Shown here piece by piece: positions 17,899 to 26,453 of a stretch of 64,000 nucleotides of DNA. Made by a program: the position numbers and the translations under genes. Origin of the DNA: Catalimonadaceae bacterium JC749 (GTDB lineage Bacteria; Bacteroidota; Bacteroidia; Cytophagales; Cyclobacteriaceae); the NCBI GenBank assembly GCA_021730635.1, contig JAJNNC010000006.1, positions 186,001 through 250,000 of the forward strand. The letters are read 5' to 3'. The notes below the pieces were generated by a model. That model worked only from the letters and a program-made list of their open reading frames with translations. It had not been told where the DNA came from and did not search any database. Positions within the stretch are counted from its first letter, which is position 1; every line of letters starts with the position of its first letter.

Positions 17899-18736
17899 CA
17901 TCCCAAAGTATAAATTAATTATTTGGCTTTGGCTGCCTCTCCTGTTAGGATGCGCTAATTTTCAGCAGACAGAGCGGTCAGCCGTAGAAGCACTCATCAT
18001 TGGAGAGCCCGGCAATTTTCATGGGTACAAAATGTATTCTTTTACATTCCAGGGCCGTACTTGCCGAGTGGTCACTCCCAGAGAACCCGCCGCCGGGTAT
18101 CCCTGGATCTGGCGTGCTCACTTCTTCGGTCATCGTCCGGAGGTAGACCTTGCCCTGCTATCTGAAGGATTTCATGTGGCTTACATAGATGTGTCTGATC
18201 TTTATGGAAACGACCAGGCTGTCAAGATATGGGATGATTTTTACCAATACCTTACCAGTGAATATCAATTTGCTCCAAAAGTGGCCCTGGAGGGAATGAG
18301 TGCCGGTGGATTGATTGTGTTTAACTGGGCAGAAAAGAATCCTGAAAAGGTATCCTGTATTTATGTTGATGCTCCGGTTCTGGATTTCAGAAGCTGGCCG
18401 GGAGGATTTAAACAGGGAAGAAGCAGTGCCGAAGATTGGCAGCAGCTCCTGAAAGCCTATGACCTTACGGAAACTGAAGCACTGCGTTATGAAGATAATC
18501 CAGCCCAACGTTTGCAACCCTTGGTAGCGCAAAACGTGCCCATTCTGATTGTATCCGGAAACGCTGACGATGTAGTCCCCTATGAGGAAAATGCCGGTAT
18601 CGTAGAGAAAAATTATAAGGAAATGGGGGGCGAGATCAAAGTGATTATGAAAAGGGAGGTAGGTCATACGCATGGTTTGGAAAATGCTCAGCCTGTCATT
18701 AGCTTTATCCTGAAAAACACCAGAAAAAAGCTTTAA
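17885..18736 (+). CDS. Lipoprotein alpha/beta hydrolase overlapping secA
   Basis: The 283-residue protein has a lipoprotein signal with lipobox LLLGC (Cys about residue 20), so it should be lipid-anchored in the envelope. The nucleophile elbow is GMSAGG with Ser139. An aspartate is in ILIVSGNADDVVPYEEN and a histidine in VGHTHGLENA, which together complete a plausible Ser-Asp-His triad. The fold is a serine hydrolase; substrate unknown, but the prolyl-oligopeptidase/dienelactone-hydrolase-like relatives act on esters or peptides. The ATG at 17885 overlaps the last 14 bases of secA in another frame. An endonuclease gene follows after 15 bases. Confidence 0.8.
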   Translation: MIIHDIPKYKLIIWLWLPLLLGCANFQQTERSAVEALIIGEPGNFHGYKMYSFTFQGRTCRVVTPREPAAGYPWIWRAHFFGHRPEVDLALLSEGFHVAYIDVSDLYGNDQAVKIWDDFYQYLTSEYQFAPKVALEGMSAGGLIVFNWAEKNPEKVSCIYVDAPVLDFRSWPGGFKQGRSSAEDWQQLLKAYDLTETEALRYEDNPAQRLQPLVAQNVPILIVSGNADDVVPYEENAGIVEKNYKEMGGEIKVIMKREVGHTHGLENAQPVISFILKNTRKKL

Positions 18737-18751
18737 TCCAGACGCTATCGC

Positions 18752-19549
18752 ATGGCAAAAAAAAGCACTAAGTATCTCCTGATCACCTTCCTGATTGTTC
18801 TTTGCCTGATCTTGTTGCTGCTCTATCTGAAAAGGAATACGCCTCCTCCCCCTCCTACTACACAAACTACCGAAAATTTTGATTATCTGCCCGCCTCATC
18901 AGCGTATCCCACAGTGCAGCACGATCATTTTGTGCTGGCCTATGCCGAACAACATGAACAAGCAGCCTGGGTAGCCTATGAACTCACCCTGGCCGAAGTG
19001 TCGGAAAATACGGAACGAAGCGATGATTTCCGCGAAGATCCCAGTATAACCACCGGATCTGCCACGCCTGATGATTACCGGCGGTCGGGATACGACCGGG
19101 GACATCTGGCACCTGCTGGTGATATGGGGTTTACCGAAAGCGCCATGAGCGAAAGTTTCTTTATGTCCAATATCAGTCCACAATCGCCAGCGTTCAATCG
19201 CGGGATCTGGAAGAATTTAGAAGAGGATGTACGGAACTGGGTGAGACAAACAGGCCGTTTGTATGTGGTCACCGGCCCAGTATTCGCCGATAGCCAAAAG
19301 AAAATAGGAGAAAACCAGGTAACCGTTCCCTCCTATTTCTTTAAGATTCTGTTGGATTATCGTGAACCGGACATAAAAATGATTGGTTTTCTTTTACCTA
19401 ATGAAGGCACACAGCAATCACTCACTTCTTTCGCCGTACCTGTAGATGAAATAGAAAAAATTACCGGCCTCGATTTCTTTCCGGCCCTTCCTGATGCCAT
19501 AGAAAATGATTTAGAAGCCAGGGTACAGACAGCAGGCTGGTTCAATTAG
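18752..19549 (+). CDS. Membrane-anchored DNA/RNA non-specific endonuclease
   Basis: The 265-residue protein has an N-terminal membrane anchor (about 8-27) and a proline/threonine linker. The catalytic domain is of the beta-beta-alpha-metal NUC1/Serratia-nuclease type: YDRGHLAPAGDMGF (DRGH at 115-118, His118 being the general base) and the metal-binding NISPQSPAFNRGIWKNLE segment. Such enzymes degrade DNA and RNA with a divalent metal, and this one is anchored facing outside. It ends with an 8-base stop-to-stop overlap against the next minus-strand gene. Probable role: nucleotide scavenging in the envelope (inference). Confidence 0.88.
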   Translation: MAKKSTKYLLITFLIVLCLILLLLYLKRNTPPPPPTTQTTENFDYLPASSAYPTVQHDHFVLAYAEQHEQAAWVAYELTLAEVSENTERSDDFREDPSITTGSATPDDYRRSGYDRGHLAPAGDMGFTESAMSESFFMSNISPQSPAFNRGIWKNLEEDVRNWVRQTGRLYVVTGPVFADSQKKIGENQVTVPSYFFKILLDYREPDIKMIGFLLPNEGTQQSLTSFAVPVDEIEKITGLDFFPALPDAIENDLEARVQTAGWFN

Positions 19550-20741
19550 CTTTGGCATTGCTCACCTGAAGCTGATTCCAGTAAATTTTCAGGTTGCGGG
19601 TAGCTCTTCCTGCTGCCACAATATCCAGGTCGCCATCGGCATCCAGATCCACTATTTTCAGGTCTTCACAGGCCATGTCATTGTCATCAATCCAATAATG
19701 CATCCAACCTTCCCCGGAGTCGTCCACAGGCACAAAGATTTTAATGCCTACTTTCCCCTGGCTGTTAGGATTACGCCAGCCTACTACAATCTGGTCTCTG
19801 CCCAAGCCCAGCAGATCGGCACAAGCCAGGGCATGGCCTTCGGCCAGATCATCAAATAGCACCGAACGGTTGCTAAAATCTTCTCCCTGATAGACCATCA
19901 GCCGGTTTCCATGCATAGGCTCAATGGTCGTAATAAAATAATTCTCAGAATCCGGGTTTAGTTTTCCCAAACGTACTTCTCCGGCTGGCTGATTGATATT
20001 GGAAAGTGGTTTTGGCTGCCAGGCATCTTGTGCAAACACATATTGGGTTACTCCCTCCTTGCCGGCTACCAACATAGAGGGGTCCGTGTCAGTGTCATCC
20101 TTTACTTCAAAATTATGCGTCATATGCATCGACTGGGCAAGCGTAGTGGTATCCCAGGGAGCCTGCGGATTCTCAGGTTGCTGGTAAGCCATGACTTTCA
20201 CCCCCTCTCCTTCTCCGTTCTGATTACCCCTGCCATGTAGCGGAACCACAACTAACTGATATTGATCAGGACCGGTTTTAACCCATTGCATCCGGTGAAC
20301 AGTAGGTTCATGGTGTAAAGCCACAGGTTGCCAGGGTTGGGTAGGATTTTCTGGCCGGATCAGATAATGGACAGAACCGGAGGCGGCGGTATCACTGGTT
20401 TCTCCGGGATTCCACTGGGCACCCACAGCCACTTCTACTTTCCCGTCACCATTGATATCGCGGGCTGCCAGACTCACATTGTCGCGTTCCGTCAATTGGT
20501 CAACCATGACAAACCGTTGCCAGTCGGCATTTCGGTACCAGACAAATTGTTTTTGATCTGCCAGAAGGATATCAGCAGATCCATCCCCATCCACATCGCC
20601 AATAGCAAGACCATAACCAATATCGATAGAACCGATTGTTTCACTGATAAAATCCGGCTTTCTGTTTTGAGCATATAATGGTTGTTGTACAATTCCCCAG
20701 GCCAAACCGAAGAGAATCGAAAAAATGATTGACTTTTTCAT
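19542..20741 (-). CDS. Secreted FG-GAP/VCBS repeat protein
   Basis: The 399-residue product has a signal peptide (about 1-24, ending YAQ) and a run of FG-GAP/VCBS-type blades with acidic calcium-like loops: IGDVDGDGSADILLADQ, ARDINGDGKVEVAVGA, DLLGLGRDQIVVGWRN and DLDADGDLDIVAAGRATR. Together they should fold as a beta-propeller. Relatives in Bacteroidota are often secreted and of unknown function. No sorting domain is visible at the C-terminus. The gene ends inside the end of the endonuclease gene (opposite strand, 8-base overlap). Confidence 0.8.
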   Translation of the reverse strand: MKKSIIFSILFGLAWGIVQQPLYAQNRKPDFISETIGSIDIGYGLAIGDVDGDGSADILLADQKQFVWYRNADWQRFVMVDQLTERDNVSLAARDINGDGKVEVAVGAQWNPGETSDTAASGSVHYLIRPENPTQPWQPVALHHEPTVHRMQWVKTGPDQYQLVVVPLHGRGNQNGEGEGVKVMAYQQPENPQAPWDTTTLAQSMHMTHNFEVKDDTDTDPSMLVAGKEGVTQYVFAQDAWQPKPLSNINQPAGEVRLGKLNPDSENYFITTIEPMHGNRLMVYQGEDFSNRSVLFDDLAEGHALACADLLGLGRDQIVVGWRNPNSQGKVGIKIFVPVDDSGEGWMHYWIDDNDMACEDLKIVDLDADGDLDIVAAGRATRNLKIYWNQLQVSNAKAN

Positions 20742-21016
20742 GCTAAAAATTACAATTTTATTTCTAAACTACCAATTTAACCCATTGTGAACATTTTTCA
20801 TTTAATTTCATTAAATTAGTCTACAGGAGCCCTTTGACAGGTAAAAATCATAAGCTTCTTCTGTCTTTCTTGAGGTTTCATTCATAGCAAAAGCTGTTAA
20901 TTGTTTAATCTTCCATAAAAATCACATGTCCTTGACACGTTTATCAAAATCATTTATCATTGATATAAATATTCGCAAGATAAATTGAATTATTTGAAAA
21001 CCATAAAGTAGGAATC

Positions 21017-21232
21017 ATGGCACACTTTACAGATCCTGAAAATCTGAATTCTCGAGATGAGTTTTTAGACAACGCAGATTTTAGTCAAGATGACTGGGAG
21101 CTTTCTGCTCCCGAAGAATTGGATTTTGATCCGGAAGAGGACACTTGGAACCAGGTTGGCCTGGATGACCTGGATTTTGATGAACTGGACGATCTTGATG
21201 AAGATATGGACGATTTTAACGGCGTATTTTAG
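21017..21232 (+). CDS. Extremely acidic 71-aa protein
   Basis: The protein is 71 residues with 19 Asp and 9 Glu, no Lys and a single Arg, so net charge is about -27. The acidic C-terminal half (LDDLDFDELDDLDEDMDDF) alternates Leu/Phe with acidic pairs. It has no signal peptide or membrane segment. I recognise no family. It is followed by a strong terminator at 21255-21295 and has a 275-base upstream region, so it is a single-gene transcript. It may be a DNA-mimic or a calcium/polycation-binding protein (inference only). Confidence 0.7.
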   Translation: MAHFTDPENLNSRDEFLDNADFSQDDWELSAPEELDFDPEEDTWNQVGLDDLDFDELDDLDEDMDDFNGVF

Positions 21233-21254
21233 CTTACTATTTTACCCTCTTAGG

Positions 21255-21295
21255 GCTGGCAATTTCTTTTCGTGGAGGTTGCCAGCTTTTTTTTT
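21255..21295 (+). terminator. Rho-independent terminator
   Basis: GCTGGCAA (21255-21262) pairs perfectly with TTGCCAGC (21279-21286), followed by nine Ts (21287-21295). It closes the transcript of the acidic microprotein. Confidence 0.88.
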
Positions 21296-21366
21296 GTGTC
21301 TTCCGGGTTTTTGCAGGTTTTTAGTTATTTTCGTTGGATACAACAACATAAAAAAACTTGTGAACG

Positions 21367-24300
21367 ATGCTACGCTTTCTAACTAAAAAGAACACTTCCT
21401 TTTACTCTTTTCTGGCAGCCTGCTCGCTATGGGCCTTTACAGTATTACCAGCCTGTAATTCTCAACAAGAGACAGAAAAAATCAATTACGATTCCTTGTC
21501 GGCAGTAGAAAAACGGCTTCCGGAAAATGCTCTTGCCGGGTTGGAAGTGGCATCCGACCTGCAAGCTACCCTTTTTGCGTCTGAGCCCATGCTGGTAAAC
21601 CCTACCAATATAGACATAGATCACCGGGGCAGGATCTGGGTTTGTGAAGGCTATAACTACCGGCCAACCCTCAACCCGGATAATCCGACCAAAGGGGAAG
21701 GAGATCGTATACTGATCCTGGAAGACACGGATGGAGACAGTAAGGCTGATAAGAGCACGGTCTTTTACCAGGGAAATGATGTGAACGCAGCCCTGGGCAT
21801 ATGGGTGATGGGCAACAAGGCTATCGTTTCCTGTAGCCCTAATGTGTTGCTTCTGACGGACACTAACGGTGATGATAAAGCAGATGAGAAGGAAATACTG
21901 TTTTCCGGTATTGGAGGAGAACAGCATGACCATGCTATTCACGCTTTTGTGTTTGGTCCGGATGGTAAACTTTATTTTAACTTTGGGAATGCAGGCGGAC
22001 ACCTGCTGGATAAAAATGGCAAACCTGTTACCGAACAAACCAATACCAGCGTGTCTGACGAAGGAAATCCCTACCGACAGGGTATGGTATTCCGGTGTAA
22101 CCCCGACGGCAGCGATTTTGAGGTGTTAGGCCATAATTTCAGAAACAATTACGAAGTTGCCGTCGACTCTTACGGCACCCTCTGGCAGTCGGACAATGAC
22201 GATGATGGCAACAAAGGGGTTCGTATCAATTATGTGATGGAATACGGGAATTACGGCTATAAAGATGAAATAACCGGTGAAGACTGGCGGGCTTACCGCA
22301 CGGGTATGGAGGAAGAAATTCCAAAACGCCATTGGCATCTGAACGATCCTGGGGTAGTTCCTAACTTGTTACAAACCGGAGCAGGATCGCCCACCGGCAT
22401 GGTCATCTATGAGGGCACCTTGTTACCTGAACGTTTTCATAACCAGATCATCCACACCGATGCCGGTCCCAATGTGGTAAGAGCTTATCCGGTTACCAAC
22501 GAGGGTGCGGGTTATAAAGCAGAGATCGACAATATTATTCAAGGGAAAGACCAGTGGTTCCGTCCTTCCGATGTGTGTGTAGCGCCTGATGGCTCTATTT
22601 TTATCGCCGATTGGTATGATCCCGGCGTAGGGGGTCATCAGGTGGGTGATTTGCAACAGGGAAGAATTTTCCGGGTAGCGCCCAAAGGGTCTTCTTATAC
22701 CATCAAGGACTTTAGCCTGGAGACGCCTGATGAAGCGGTTGAGGCGCTAAAAAACCCGAATTTATCAGTACGCTATATGGCCTGGAACCAACTGCATGAA
22801 TGGGGAACAGAAGCCGAACCGGCCCTACAGGAAATGCTGAACGATGAGAATGAGCGTTACCGTGCACGGGCTTTTTGGCTGTTGTCCAAAATAGAGGGCA
22901 AAGGAGCTCAGTACGTACAACAAGCCCTCGCTGATACCAACCCTGACATACGTATCACAGGTATCCGTATGACTCGTGAACTGAAGCTGGACATGTTACC
23001 CATCCTACAAAAAGTAATGCAGGATGAATCTCCGCAAGTCCGCCGAGAAGCAGTTATCGCTTTGCGATACGAGGAAAGCCCGGAAGCGGACGAACTGTGG
23101 GCTACCCTGGCCCAGCAACATGACGGGAAGGACCGATGGTATCTGGAGGCATTAGGCATAGGCGCCGACGAATTCCCAGAAAAGCGTTTTCAGGCCTGGA
23201 TGAAAAAAGTTAATGAAGACTGGGATACCCCCGCCGGAAGAGACATTGTGTGGCGTTTACGATCCAAGGAAACAATCCCACTGTTGGCACAAATCATTGA
23301 GAGTTCCGAATCAAATTCTTATCACGACCGCTTACGCTATTTCAGAGCCTTTGATTTCCAAACCGATCCTTCTAAACAAAATGTACTGGCCGACCTGGCG
23401 GTGCAGCAACATCCGAATCAGGAAGCGATCACCATGCTGGCCCTGAGCCATCTGGATGTAGCCACAGTACAAAAATCACCCAGGCTCAAAAAAGCGTTGA
23501 CCACTTCGCTGGCCAGCGTCAAGGGAAGTCAGGAATACATAGAGCTGATCAAACGGTACCAGCTGAAAGAATACAATCAGGACCTGATGGCCCTGGCCCT
23601 GGAAAAACCACAGGAAGAAATAGGTGCCGAAGCCATGAGTTTGTTGCTGAAGCTGGAGGGTCAGCCATTGATCCGGAAGGTTTTTACCGGAGACGACGAT
23701 CAGTTGAAAAGAGATGCCATTGCATCCTTAAAGAGAGTCAATAACGAACAATCCTTTGATCTGTTACAATCCATTATTACCGATCAGCAACAGGCCTTAC
23801 CACTCAGGGAAGAAGCTGTGCTGGCCTTTGCCGGAAGCTGGGGAGGGGAAGACAGGCTACTGGAAATGGTCAAAAACGGGGATTTACATTCCGAACTGGA
23901 TTCAGCGGCTGCTAAAGTATTCACGATGGCCATGAGAAATTCTCTCTATCAGGAAGCAGCCACCCTGCTGAATCTGGAACCATCTAATGAGACCGCCCTA
24001 CCACCCATCGAGCAATTGATCACTATGAAAGGAAATTCTGGAAATGGCAAAACGGTATTTGCCAAACTTTGTCAGAATTGCCACGTGGTCAACGGACAGG
24101 GAGTGGATTATGGTCCGGCACTTTCGGAAATAGGTGATAAACTGCCTAAGGAAGGATTATATAAAGCTATTCTTAACCCCAGTGAAGGGATCAGCTTTGG
24201 GTATGAAGGCTTTCAGGTGGCGTTGAAAGATGGCAGCCAGGTAACAGGTTATATTCTGAGCAAAACAGAAGATCAACTGCAAATGAGGATGTATGGTGGA

Positions 24301-24468
24301 TTGACCAACACCTATGAGCTGGCTAACGTCTCTACCATTGATTCCCTGCAGCAATCGCTCATGTTTGAAAATCTGGAACGGGCTATGTCAGAGCAGGAGT
24401 TAATAGATCTGGTAGAGTATCTCACCACTTTGCGAAAAGGGAACAAGGTAAGTCTGCGTAATGACTAA
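21367..24468 (+). CDS. PVC-type haem-binding CxxCH lipoprotein with HEAT repeats
   Basis: The 1033-residue protein has a lipoprotein signal (lipobox LPAC, Cys about residue 28). Residues about 55-450 form a dehydrogenase-like propeller with calcium-type loops (LEDTDGDSKADKSTVFYQG) and the DWYDPGVGG motif. Residues about 455-760 show HEAT-like helical repeats. The C-terminal 130 residues are a cytochrome c domain with haem motif CQNCH (902-906). This architecture matches the PVC-type heme-binding CxxCH proteins common in Planctomycetes/Verrucomicrobia and Bacteroidota. They are probably periplasmic sugar or polyol dehydrogenases, but the substrate is unproven. It is monocistronic. Confidence 0.86.
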   Translation: MLRFLTKKNTSFYSFLAACSLWAFTVLPACNSQQETEKINYDSLSAVEKRLPENALAGLEVASDLQATLFASEPMLVNPTNIDIDHRGRIWVCEGYNYRPTLNPDNPTKGEGDRILILEDTDGDSKADKSTVFYQGNDVNAALGIWVMGNKAIVSCSPNVLLLTDTNGDDKADEKEILFSGIGGEQHDHAIHAFVFGPDGKLYFNFGNAGGHLLDKNGKPVTEQTNTSVSDEGNPYRQGMVFRCNPDGSDFEVLGHNFRNNYEVAVDSYGTLWQSDNDDDGNKGVRINYVMEYGNYGYKDEITGEDWRAYRTGMEEEIPKRHWHLNDPGVVPNLLQTGAGSPTGMVIYEGTLLPERFHNQIIHTDAGPNVVRAYPVTNEGAGYKAEIDNIIQGKDQWFRPSDVCVAPDGSIFIADWYDPGVGGHQVGDLQQGRIFRVAPKGSSYTIKDFSLETPDEAVEALKNPNLSVRYMAWNQLHEWGTEAEPALQEMLNDENERYRARAFWLLSKIEGKGAQYVQQALADTNPDIRITGIRMTRELKLDMLPILQKVMQDESPQVRREAVIALRYEESPEADELWATLAQQHDGKDRWYLEALGIGADEFPEKRFQAWMKKVNEDWDTPAGRDIVWRLRSKETIPLLAQIIESSESNSYHDRLRYFRAFDFQTDPSKQNVLADLAVQQHPNQEAITMLALSHLDVATVQKSPRLKKALTTSLASVKGSQEYIELIKRYQLKEYNQDLMALALEKPQEEIGAEAMSLLLKLEGQPLIRKVFTGDDDQLKRDAIASLKRVNNEQSFDLLQSIITDQQQALPLREEAVLAFAGSWGGEDRLLEMVKNGDLHSELDSAAAKVFTMAMRNSLYQEAATLLNLEPSNETALPPIEQLITMKGNSGNGKTVFAKLCQNCHVVNGQGVDYGPALSEIGDKLPKEGLYKAILNPSEGISFGYEGFQVALKDGSQVTGYILSKTEDQLQMRMYGGLTNTYELANVSTIDSLQQSLMFENLERAMSEQELIDLVEYLTTLRKGNKVSLRND

Positions 24469-24621
24469 ACATCGGCAAAAAATTATCTAAAATTGCTATT
24501 ATTATTTCTCCCAGGGTTAGGATTTTATGACTTTTGGTTTTCACACAAACAATTGAGATACCAGAGGGTTAATAGCGTAACTTAACTTTTTTTAAACATT
24601 CGCTAACCAAAAAAATCTACT

Positions 24622-24873
24622 ATGGGAATTTTAGCTTGGATCTTATTCGGTCTGATAGCCGGGGCAATAGCCAAATGGATAATGCCGGGGAAAGACCCCG
24701 GAGGGTTTATCGTAACCATCTTAATCGGCATCGTGGGTGCTGTGATCGGAGGCTTCATCGGAAGTGCTTTAGGATTTGGCACAGTTGAAGGCTTCGATTT
24801 CAGAAGTTTCTTAATTGCCATTGCCGGTGCTATCCTGCTTCTCTGGCTGTATCGTCAGATAAAAAAGCGGTAG
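24622..24873 (+). CDS. GlsB/YeaQ/YmgE-family small membrane protein
   Basis: The 83 residues match the GlsB/YeaQ/YmgE (transglycosylase-associated) family: MGILAWILFGLIAGAIAKW at the start, a glycine-rich second helix (IGIVGAVIGGFIGSALGFG), and a third helix ending in a basic tail. There are three membrane helices. In other bacteria these are stress-response membrane proteins of unclear biochemical role. The gene is alone, closed by a hairpin at 24882-24919. Confidence 0.9.
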   Translation: MGILAWILFGLIAGAIAKWIMPGKDPGGFIVTILIGIVGAVIGGFIGSALGFGTVEGFDFRSFLIAIAGAILLLWLYRQIKKR

Positions 24874-24881
24874 TAAACACA

Positions 24882-24919
24882 AAGGGGCTGCCTTAAGCTT
24901 TTCCTTAAGACAGCCCCTT
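24882..24919. terminator. Long hairpin between convergent genes
   Basis: A 16-base stem (24882-24897 with 24904-24919) has one mismatch and a 6-base loop. It sits between the GlsB gene (+) and the 51-aa gene (-), 9 bases after the GlsB stop. There is no T-run, but the stem is strong enough to act in both directions. Confidence 0.7.
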
Positions 24920-24937
24920 CATCATGTAAGTAATCAT

Positions 24938-25093
24938 TTACCGGTTGACCTCCGTGGGCTCCTGCTTTACCTGATCCAGCAGAAAAGGCCTTTCTTCTCC
25001 TCTCAAAGAGCGGAGGAGCATAAACCCACCAATGCCGACCAAAACTACCAGCACATAGAAAAGAATAAGCAGAGATCTTTTCAATACGTCCAT
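24938..25093 (-). CDS. 51-aa single-pass membrane protein
   Basis: Translating the minus strand from the ATG at 25093 gives 51 residues to a TAA at 24938-24940. One hydrophobic helix (LLILFYVLVVLVGIGGFMLL) follows a short basic N-terminus, and a polar tail ends in QEPTEVNR. The start lies 12 bases inside the end of the upstream membrane-protein gene (stop at 25081), which suggests translational coupling. I recognise no family. Confidence 0.6.
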   Translation of the reverse strand: MDVLKRSLLILFYVLVVLVGIGGFMLLRSLRGEERPFLLDQVKQEPTEVNR

Positions 25094-25845
25094 GTCTGGT
25101 TCCAGTTATACTTGGAGAACTGATGCCTCATTTCATCAGGCCGGTCAAATAAGGAGGAATAATGCATCCATCCAATCAGACCGGATACCAAAGAGGCTAC
25201 AATGACAGCATTTCCCAAAGTATCAACAAATAGACCTAACAAAATGAGTGTGAACATAAAGGCAATGAGCATCCAATGGAAAGTCATATGGGAGAGATTT
25301 TGCCTACGCCACGACCAAACATAACGGAAAACATTCAGATCATCGCCCCACTGATGTATCAGCTTGTAAAAATGGTCGTCCACCTTGTATAACAATATGG
25401 GGTCTACATTAACCATTGGGCGCTGTCTTTTTTCCAGTTCGAATGTTTTGGGTGGGGCTACTACGAAGAAATTTTCTTCTACCTCTTCCTGAGTCAGATG
25501 ATATTCCTTCTCAAAATTTTTGACCTTCACACCAAACATCGGATCTACCGGGCCACGATACAAACGGCTGGGAAGCATCCGCATATTGTAATCCATACAG
25601 ATTTTACGGATGTCATCTACATGGTAGATCTCTCCTTCAAACCTTTCATTCAGTTGATATTGCCTGATCCAACTCCGCTGATTAAGGCTGATAGCATTAT
25701 ACCCTAAGCCCATTCTCTGAAGCGCTGTTTGTTCCGCCTCGCCCTCTTTTTGTAATATTTCTTTAACCATGGAGAGAGAGAGCTGGCGAGAAAAAATTTG
25801 CTGACGTCGACGGTCAGCCCGGACAAGTTCCTCTTGAAGATTCAT
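25081..25845 (-). CDS. Membrane protein with soluble N-terminal region, function unknown
   Basis: I chose the ATG at 25845 (MNLQEELVRADRRRQQ), giving 254 residues; the TTG/ATG upstream adds nine unlikely residues. The first about 180 residues are soluble and charged (FEGEIYHVDDIRKICMD; FEKEYHLTQEEVEENFF; QRPMVNVDPILLYKVDD). Two membrane helices close to the C-terminus (WMLIAFMFTLILLGLFV and GNAVIVASLVSGLIGWM) anchor it. No known family recognised. The last 13 bases overlap the start of the 51-aa membrane protein gene. Confidence 0.7.
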   Translation of the reverse strand: MNLQEELVRADRRRQQIFSRQLSLSMVKEILQKEGEAEQTALQRMGLGYNAISLNQRSWIRQYQLNERFEGEIYHVDDIRKICMDYNMRMLPSRLYRGPVDPMFGVKVKNFEKEYHLTQEEVEENFFVVAPPKTFELEKRQRPMVNVDPILLYKVDDHFYKLIHQWGDDLNVFRYVWSWRRQNLSHMTFHWMLIAFMFTLILLGLFVDTLGNAVIVASLVSGLIGWMHYSSLFDRPDEMRHQFSKYNWNQTWTY

Positions 25846-26169
25846 ACGGCAAAAAATTAAGTTAAACAACAAAATTTTAGGTCTTATTAATTTAAAAAAT
25901 ATATGCTGAGAAAGAAAAATTTTTCTTGGAAATATTTTCTTTCTTAGAAAGGTAGTTGGCTTATAATCAGATTATTAAAAGGGAGAGGCAACCGTTCATC
26001 AGGAGAATGATTTTCTGATTTTGGCTCCCTGAGAAACAACTCATCCAGGCCCGGCTCAGCCATAGCTCATCCAAGGTCAGAAACACGATATATCAAACTC
26101 CGATCGTCTAATATGGTTATATTATTTTAGACTCCCACTTGTAAAGTTTATTGTCAAATTCCTTCGCTT
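25846..26169. other. Divergent intergenic region
   Basis: This region separates the membrane protein gene (-) from the 59-aa gene (+). It is AT-rich near 25860-25930 and must carry promoters for both directions. I saw no TAnnTTTG element with a spaced TTG box and no repeat. Confidence 0.45.
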
Positions 26170-26349
26170 ATGATCATCATCATTTTTATCATCATTGTTA
26201 TTTTGATCATGCTCTTCACCACCAAGCCCAGAAAAAATTTGAAGTGGTTACGCTATTCCCTCATTGCCATCCTGATCGGATTGCTGGCCTTGTATCTGTT
26301 TGACTATATACAATCCTTTACCTCACGTTCTGATATCCAACCTTATTAA
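26170..26349 (+). CDS. 59-aa double-pass membrane protein
   Basis: The ATG at 26170 opens a 59-codon frame ending in TAA at 26347-26349. It encodes two hydrophobic helices: an Ile-rich first one (MIIIIFIIIVILIMLF) and a second (LIAILIGLLALYLF), separated by the basic loop TTKPRKNLKWLRYS. It is 104 bases upstream of the NADH dehydrogenase gene, on the same strand. No family recognised; the basic loop predicts both termini outside. Confidence 0.55.
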   Translation: MIIIIFIIIVILIMLFTTKPRKNLKWLRYSLIAILIGLLALYLFDYIQSFTSRSDIQPY

Positions 26350-26453
26350 CAATGCGAGTCTGTCTTCAGTTAATCAACAAAAAGTGGACATCCTGCGGGT
26401 ACCCCACTTTTCTATACAGTTCCCGGTATTGTCATTGATAAAAAAGTAAGCGC

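Noticed and set aside
20932-20960. TTGACA, 17 bases, TATCAT before the acidic microprotein gene
   Set aside because: It looks like an E. coli sigma-70 promoter, but Bacteroidota sigma factors use a different consensus (TTTG / TAnnTTTG). Without data this is likely chance.
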